Source: Candidatus Omnitrophota bacterium (GTDB lineage: Bacteria; Omnitrophota; Gorgyraeia; Velamenicoccales; Velamenicoccaceae). From it: 46,694 nt of DNA. Both the position numbers and the translations under genes were made by a program. Under the pieces are notes generated by a model. The model was not told the origin of the DNA. It did not search any database and saw only the letters and a program-made list of their open reading frames with translations. The stretch lies in contig JACRLT010000040.1 in assembly GCA_016235185.1 (NCBI GenBank), forward strand, positions 1-46,694, in the 5' to 3' direction. Of the stretch, positions 36,001 through 45,000 are shown in pieces. Every line of letters starts with the position of its first letter. The stretch's first letter is position 1.

Positions 36001-39000
36001 CAACAAAGCAAAAAAAGAGGAGCTTTATATATTGGAATCACACCTGAAAGGATTTTCTAAGAACAAAGCCGTATTTTTGGAAAAGCATTACAAAGGATCA
36101 TTGGCAGCTTTAAAAAATGAGCGAGAAAGTGCCCATCCCTCTGCAGATATGATCTTTATTTTGAAAAGCAACGATGAAGTATCTTCGCAGAAGATATTGG
36201 AAAAAGGGAATTTCCTGCGCCGCGATGTCGAGGTATTGGAAGTGCCTTATGAGGCCGGAGCCAGTGGACGAGCATTCCTTAAAGTGTTTGATTCTATTAA
36301 TGAGAAAAATAACGCAAAAGGGCTAAGAGCAATAGTTTTATTCAACAGCCAGGGCCAGGAAATTCAGACAAAAGGAGATGCGTTACAGGCTGCGCAAAAC
36401 AGGAGGCTGGCGTTACAGGCCGCGTTGTTAAATGGTTACCGTATGACCGCCAAGCTTAAAGATGAAAATACGGGCGGTATTGTGCTTTTGGATACATCAA
36501 AGATATATCGTGGTCCGCTGGGCCGTTGCGGAGACATTACGCTTGTCGGTTCCTGGCAGAGCTATCTTGAGATGGTGGCTGGAAAGCTTGACCTTCTTGT
36601 TGCGGATGATGCCAACCGCTTGCATAAATTTTTTAAAGAATTCAGTGTTGAGCGTGTGGGTAACATCCTGGCGCGTTCTCATTTCCGGGAAGCCTACGAT
36701 CTGGCCAACCAGGCCAAGAGGCAAATGCTGGCGTATTCCGGCATGACGGTGTTCAGTTTTGAGCGGCCTGACGTTTATGAAGAATTCCTTTCATTTATGG
36801 CCGGGATCTACGCTATAGCAAAAGAAGATAGAAAGCTTGCTTCGCTTTCGCTTGAAGACCATATCCTTATTCCTTTTATTATGCTTTCGCAGGGCGAAGA
36901 TGTTAATACTTATTTGGTGAAACTCCCTGTATTTAATACCGAAGCGCGCCAGGCGTATCTTGAGCTTTTTGCAAGCTACACTGCGTGGTATCGCGCGCTG
37001 AATTATCCTTTTGGTTTCTGGGCGCATATTCCCTACAGCCGCGACGCAGAGCTTTCATCTTTATCCGCGCCGCACAGCAGTGATAATATTACTTCCTCGC
37101 CGGTTAAGAAAGAGGACAATAAGGCAAGGTTCGAGGCAAAAGGTTCTTTATTTTCCAAGGCGCAGTTTGCCCTGTGGGTTGTGGTGTATTGGCTGGACAA
37201 AAATGTTCCGCTTGTATCGTGTCTTGTTGCAGGCGGCATTGTTGGTTTGCTTGTCGGTTCTGTCATCAGTGCTATCTTTAATACGACAATAGGCGATATT
37301 GTTTCTTTTGTTTGGTCGTCGATCTTCATCGTATATTGCCTTTGGTCTTATATCATAGATATTCATAAGAGCGATGAGTTGATCGAGATGCTTCTTGAGC
37401 GTCGTAGCCTCGATAACTCTTCTTTGTCTGTTAAGCCCTTAAACCGGGCGAATGATCGAATACAGGGCCGCAAGCAGGATAACAGGCGCCGATCAGTCTC
37501 CTCACCCACAAAGCAAGTTAAAAACAATGAGAAAAAAGATAGAAGCCTGTTTTTTGATCTTGCGGCTTTTGTCGGAAATTCAGCATTACTGCCTTTCTAT
37601 ATTTATATGTGGCTGGCTGGCCTGGCAAAGGACGAAAAAATAAGCAAAGAGTCAAGAAAGGCCGTGGCGGTTGTCAGAGAACACTTGTTTAATGTGTCCG
37701 GCTTTTTTAATCCGTTAAAGCTCTTGCGGCCGTTCCATGCCATTAAGTGGCCTGCAGAAAAGCTTTATTTTCTTATCCAGGGGTTAGATTTTATCCTGAA
37801 CGGATCCAGCGTACCGATAAAAACTAATCTGTCCCACTGGAAAGGTGATCTAAAGCAGTTATCCAAGCTGCGCGCCCTTGTTAAACGCCTGGCGCCATTG
37901 GTGCCGGAGGCAGCAAAAAGTCAATTCGTCAAGATTACGAATGATAAAAATATCGCTAAAGATAAGCGTAAGCAATCAAGCTCCTCTCCGGCAGAACTAT
38001 ACCCTGTTGCTTATTATTATGACTTTAGGATGTCGCAGAAAAAATTTAGTGAATTCACCAGTGATGAACTTGCGGGATTAAGAGAGATCGGCGTGAGCGT
38101 GCTATGGCTGCTCGCCGTGTTTGAGGACAGCCCGTATTCACGTATTCATAATCAATATTGGGGCCGACAGAAGAAAGTGCCTCTTGTCGAGAGCCCCTTT
38201 AGCATCAGAGAATACATCCCGAAGAAATCTCTAGGGGGAGAATCGGAGTTTAGAAAATTAGTGAAGCGCGCGAATGACTTGGGAATAAAAATCATGGTGG
38301 ATAGTGTTTTAAATCATTCAGCAATTGACACCCCCCTTGTTGTTGCCCGCCCGGAATTTTTCTTACAACCCTCGCAATCTCTTGTCGACAGAGAAAAGCC
38401 GTGGTTAGAATTGAATCCCATGCATTCTTTAACGCCTATATTCAGGCATCCCCAGACAGGACACATATTCCATTTTGGCGGCAGAAAAAGCCATGATGGG
38501 AGCCATTACAGCTGGTCAGATACTATCCAATTCAATTATATCAATCCAGACATGAGAAACTGGATGAGAGAGACTATCTTTTATATAGCAGATTTAGTTA
38601 ATGGCGGGGCCATTCGATTTGATGCAGTGTACCATATCCTGCGATGGAATTATAAGGAGCAATGGTTTCCGCATTTGTCATGGGAAGAATTCAATTATTT
38701 ATATCCCGAAGAGAACGAGTTTTTAAGCGAGATGACGTATCTCCTTAAGCGGAAATATCCGGATATTATCCTTCTTGCCGAATATTGGGGCCATGAAGGA
38801 GACCTGCTATTAGATTTAGGATTCGATTTCTATTATGAAGGCTACATCCGCGATCTTCTTTTAAGGCAAGACATAAGGGCTTTAAAAGATTTTCTACTCA
38901 TGCTTGCACGAGAACAAAAGTTTAGTTTTATGAAATATCTTGAGACCCATGACATGATGCATCGCTTTACAAAGGCAATAGGAAAAAAACCAGCCTTAAC

Positions 39001-42000
39001 CGCAGCCGTGTTGTTATATACACTTCCCGGCGCGAGTTTGATCATGTACGGCCAAGAGAAAGGGCATTCGCAATGGATGCCTTCAGCTACTTTTATTCAT
39101 GGCCCGCAAGAGACCGATGACGGCCGTTTTATCGAGCTGTATAAGAAATTAGGCAGCGTTACTTCTTGCGGCGCGTTTAGAAATGGGCTATTTAGCTTAT
39201 TGCATTTTGAGCAGGATTCGGCACAAGATAGGGCCTTGGTTTTTCAAAGAGAATATGGAGAAGAAAGGTTTGTTGTTGCCGTCAATTATCATGAGCGGCC
39301 TGTAACGCTGAAAATACCCTTTGGGGGCCGATTAAATGAGATCATTTTGCCTTCCTTGGGGTCTGAAATTTTTGAATTTAAGAATAATCGTTTAAAAGCC
39401 GTTTTAAACAATACGCCATCAAGAATAGCAAAAAGTGGTGATAGCACTATTTTTGATGTTTCTAAGGTTGTTTCAAAGATCGCCTCTTCGCCAGTTATAA
39501 CTTTGAAAATGCTTGAGGACATGGCTAAAAGAGGCGTGCTTTCGCCGGAAAGCAGAGACTTAGAAGGCATGGCTGACATGCATGTGCACAGCAACTTTTC
39601 TTTTGATGCAAGCCGCGAATGTACGCCGGCGTGGATCGTATTTGAAGGCTGGAATAGTGGATTAAGCGTGATTTCCAAGACCGATCACCACACCTTTGAC
39701 GGCACAGAGGAAGCTGCGGAAGCGGCTGATATACTTGGAGCCATTAAGTTTATAACAGGCGTGGAGCTATGGATAAGAGTTCCCGATATAGATGAGGCCC
39801 CGCACGTTGTTTGTTGTTTCCCGATGGATCTTAGAGATGTGTCAGGATGGCTTAAGACTAAAGAGGTGCTTCAATTAAAAAGCGATTTGGTCAAGGCTGA
39901 CCCTCGTTTTATATCCGGCGGAAAACAAAACAAGCTTTCCCTAAACCCGGAAATCCTAAAGATGGCCGCCTCCATGGGCGGCGTCCGGATTTTGTCGCAT
40001 GCAGCGCACACCTTTAAAAATATTAAACAAGTCGAGAAGGCGATAGAAATAATGAACGAAAGAGAAAAACTGATTGATGCCTTAGAGGTTTTCCATCCCG
40101 CCCATTCAATAAAACAGAGAAAAGAACTCATGGGCTTGCTATCCCGATACGGCCTATTTTCCAGCGTGGGTAGCGATTTTCACGGAAGGGCAGGTTCTTA
40201 TATAGAGATAGGCAGGGGTTGTACCCTAAATTCGCCAGAAGGCAATCTTCCTAAATCAGCTTCCATAGGAGTGTTGGTGCAAATAGAAGAAACAGCCTTT
40301 AATAATAAGATAGGCGCGCAGAACAGGGCCGTATTAAGAGGGTCTTCTTCACCCGCACAAAACAGCCAAGATGATTTTAGCGGTGTTTTGGTGGGCGGGA
40401 AATATCTCTATTGTATTGCGGGGATAGAGTCTTACGAATACGAAGGGAGGCGTATTTTATTCAGGGATATCGGCCTGGCATATTTTCAAGCGCAGAAGGA
40501 GGCCCGGTATAGTGGGAAGCCTAATTTGGCTCTTCTAAAGATCCTTATATCCGATCCTTCAAGCTTATCCGCTGGTAATGAATTATATAAGAAGCTGGTA
40601 GAGACGCAGCTGGAATTGCGCCAGATGTTTTTCCTGTGCCATTCCGACGAACAAATGGATATATCCGGAGCAGCCGGCATTCTTGTCGATGAGTATGTTG
40701 CGGGGGTCGAGCAGGAGCTTTTGGCCAACGGCTATCCCAGTGTCTTGGCCAAAAATATCGCAAGGGAGATCTTGCAGGCGGAATTCAGGCCGCAAAGCGC
40801 ATTTGATTCCTTGAAGTTTGCGTATGTAGTAGCCGGATCTGTAGACGCTAAAAACATTGTTGAGGCGATACTCTTTGATAATAATCGTCTTCAAAAAGCG
40901 ATTAATAATGGAGCTATCAAGACAGTTGAAGAGGTTGAAAAGGTCATATTCAAAAGCGGGGTTCCTGCCGGCAAAATTACTTCTTTTGCCCCTCCTGACA
41001 GAATAGTCAAGCCTGCTGCAAATCTTACCAATGTCGTTAAAATAGCCACAGAATTAGTTGGTTTTATGGCCATTAATAGAAGCGGCGTAGGTATATGTAT
41101 TGTGGATGGTATTTCCGATAAAGAAAGAAGAGAATTTGTTGAAGCGGTCAGAAATGTCTTTAAGCTTCATGGTATCACTATGGACCAGATCTCCATAATT
41201 TATCATAAGGAGTTAAGGTATTTGCACTTAGGCGGGGCGACACTAGAAGAATACGACGCGAAATTAAAACAGACAATAGAGTTTGCCATAGGGCGAGGCC
41301 GCAGGCTCATAATTTTTGAGGATTTTAACAGTTTCCAGGCGTTCCAGAGGGTAGAGAAAAAGCTAGACGCGCATTTTAGTTTTTTCTATCAGGTCAACAT
41401 CCTGCCTGAAGGCTACGGCGCCAGCGGCACAGGCCTAGTTTCCTCGCCGGTTAGCAAAGATAAAATTAATGAAATCATAGATGGTTTGGGTCCGGCAGGG
41501 CGCCCGCAGTTAGCATTCATCAGAAAGGCGAAAGATGGCATAAAATCTTCCGGGAAAAAATTAGGCATATTTGGGACAATGTGCAATCCTCCCAACGATG
41601 TCTATATGGAATTAATCAATAAAGCCGCCAAGGAATTTGGGTTAGACGAGATAGTTATTGTTGTTACTAAAAACCCGCCGTATCACCGGGAAATAGAGTC
41701 GTCTTTATATCATAGGGTTAAGATGCTTGAGCTTTTTATCAAAGATAAGGCAAGACTTTCGGCGGCGATTGATAACAGCGGAGATTTTCTGGATATGGCG
41801 AAGTTATTAAAAGATAAATATCCCGCTGATACAGAGCTCTATTTTATTACAGGGTTAGATACTATGGAGGCGGTAATTAACTGGCCCCAAGAAAACCCAA
41901 AAGAATATTTGAGGGCTTTATTTAGCGGCGCCCGTTTTATCGTGACACCCAGAGGTACTCCAAGAGATCGCAAGAACCTTAAAGCGCGGATAACGGCAAG

Positions 42001-45000
42001 GTTAGAAGAAGCGGATATCAAGGAATTGGCCCGTTCTCGCATGAATGAGATGCCCATTGATAAAGGAAGGCAAGAGGATTCTTCGCAAGCCGTAAGAGAG
42101 TTAATCCTTCAAGGAAGAAACGCGCGCGCCTATGTTCCGAAAGTCATCTTCAATTATATGAAAAATAATGAGCTATATTCCGACAAGTGGACATTTGCTC
42201 AAATATTGCTTTCGGGAAATCTTACGATGGAGCAGTTAATAGCCACGCATATTTCAGAAAAACTGCCTCCGGTAAAAGGTCTGCCGCGCCTTATCGGCGC
42301 AATGGGCCCTCGCGGCGCAGGCGACACTACTGAAGCTCAAACCCTGGCCTGCCTTTTGAAGGAACAGGGCTATCGAGTATTCACAATCCCCACCCATAAT
42401 TTCCTCAAACCCAAAGCAGAACGCGTCCTGGACAATATTAGGAAAATCATGAAGTTCAGCGGATACGACCCCAGGTCTATTTATATGGGTGAATTCGTTA
42501 ATTTTGTAGCGGATTTAAAAGCGGGCCGCGCTGTTAATATGCCGATATATGATTTTGGCCCGCATAAGAGGGTTGGATACAAAAAGATTGATTCCCTAAA
42601 ATACGATTATATTATTTTTGAAGGCTTAGTCACTTGGGCTACTCCTGTATTGCGTTCGCTATTTGATCTGAAAATATTTATGAAAGTGGATAAGAAGTTT
42701 CAGCTCAAGCGTCTGTTGGACAGGGATATTAAGAAATACGGCTACACAGAGGAGGAAATACGGCTCTATCATCGGGTTTTGGCGCGTGAATACCAGAGGT
42801 TTTTGCGCGATAAGGTTAAATTTGCCGATATCCTGATCGAGGACAACCGCGGCTATTGGGTGAATGAAAGGCTGCAGGTTGATTTTGAAGAATTGATGAA
42901 AGCCAAGGTATTCGAAGTTGAGGATAAAGAGACTCGGGAAAAGATCAAGGCAATCCAGCAGGCGCCGGGTGAGCGTTGGGATACGCTTATCCGGTTGATG
43001 GATAAAAGCGATGATAAAATGCGCATCATCGAAGATATTAAAGAAATTGAGCGTCAAAGAGGTGTGGTTGATGTTTTGGAAATCGGCTGCGGCGGAGGCG
43101 CGATATTGGCGGGCATTTTACAGCATATTCTGGGTATTCGCCGCTTAGTAGGCACGGATTATAACGGATATTTGATTTCCAGCGTTACCAAGAGGCTCAA
43201 AAAAGCATTTCCCCGGCTAGAATTATATGTGCGCGATGTCTGCCATTGGTACGACAAGGAGCGTTTTAGGGCCAAATTTGATGTGGTGATTTTGGGCTCT
43301 GTTTTCCACGAGATTGTTTCTTTTTACGGTATGGAGAAGGCAGAAGAGGTTATTAATTTATGCCGTTATTTCCTTAGGCCTGGAGGAATAATAATTGTTC
43401 GTGACGGGTTAAAGCCCGCAAAGGGGCGGGTGATTTTTGAGGCAAAAACAGATTTTGGCAGAGAGCAATTGGTTAAGTTTACGCGCGATTTTCAGCAGAG
43501 AAAGATCAAGGTATTTAATCCGTTTACCAAGGAACGGATAAAGGGCTTAGAGGCGTATTTTAATGAATGGGGAAAGAATGCTCAAATTGAAATGCCCAAG
43601 GCCGATTTCTATGAGCTCTTGATTAAGTATATCTATACCAAGCCTTATAGCTGGAAGGATGAGATGGAAGAGGGCTTCGGCGTGGTAACAGAGAAGCAAT
43701 ACCGCAATATATTTTCTAAATACTTTAAGATTATCAAATTCCAGATGTATCAATTGCCCTATCTTTTAAATGAGCGCTGGATGAAAGATTTTGAGGTAAT
43801 AAACGGCGGCTATCCCGACAGCCACGTCTATTTTATGGCAAAGAAGCCACCTATGCATACACTATGGGAGAATAAGAGAAGAAAAATAATCAGGGAGCTT
43901 AACTGGTTGAGATATGGCTTTAAAGATGAAGTCCCTGTAAGGATAATTCATAGTTACAGCAGGAATAAAAACTATAAAGTTCGCAAGAATTGGTGGCAGG
44001 GCGTGATGGGTGTATTTGATTATATAGAGGAAGAAAATCTTATTTTTGATTCAGAAGTTTTGAAGTTGTTCCGCAAGTTTTATAAGTTTTATGGGACAAC
44101 AAAATTTGGCAGGCGTTTGACTACAACGCAAGATGTAGATGCCGCAAATAATATCGTAGATGAAGTATTAACCGCCTTGGAAACGGAATCTGCCTCCTCG
44201 CCGGTTGATGAAAAATCCGGAATGGATAACTTTTACAATAAAGGTTTAAGAGATGACATCACATGGATTGTAGAAAATAACGATATCAGAGGGAATGTGA
44301 TTGATTTGGGTGCCGGCAGCGGTGATTTTATGCAGAAGCTATTAGCCAGTTATTCTGATATAGGGCAGATTGTCTGGGTAGATAAAGATTTCAGGAATTT
44401 AGTGAAAGCTGGCGCACTCTTGACGGATTCTCGGGTAGTTTTTTACCTTTCCCGTATTGAGAATGTATATCTCTTTTATAAGGATAAATTTCATTTTGCC
44501 ATTCAGCGCGGTGTGGCTCATCATTTAAGCGACCCTCTGCTGGGTTTTATATGTACCCGCAAAATTTTGAATAGTGACGGTTCTTTGGTTTTGATAGATG
44601 ATCTAGGCTTTAAGGATAAGGCCGTCAATGATTTTCTATTGGGTCTTAACAAAGTGCGGGGGCATGATGATATAGCCTACTATACACGATCTGAATTTGA
44701 AGACATGTTGGCAAAAACAGGTTTTTCGATTGAACGATCGGATACGCATGAATATGAGTTAAATGTCGGAGATCTTTTGGGGGCGTGTTGCCTGCGGAAA
44801 AAAACATTGCAATATTTGCGCGGGGCCAACGATGTAATCAAAGAGGCGCTTCGCTATAGAGAGGAAAACGGAAATGTCATCCTTACCCTGGCCGATATTA
44901 TGATCGTGGCTAAGAAGATTGTTTCCTCGCCGGTGAGGCAGGATGATGCCGCAAGGTTTGAGCAATTGGCGAAGCGCACGCTTGGAAGCGCAGGTATCGC

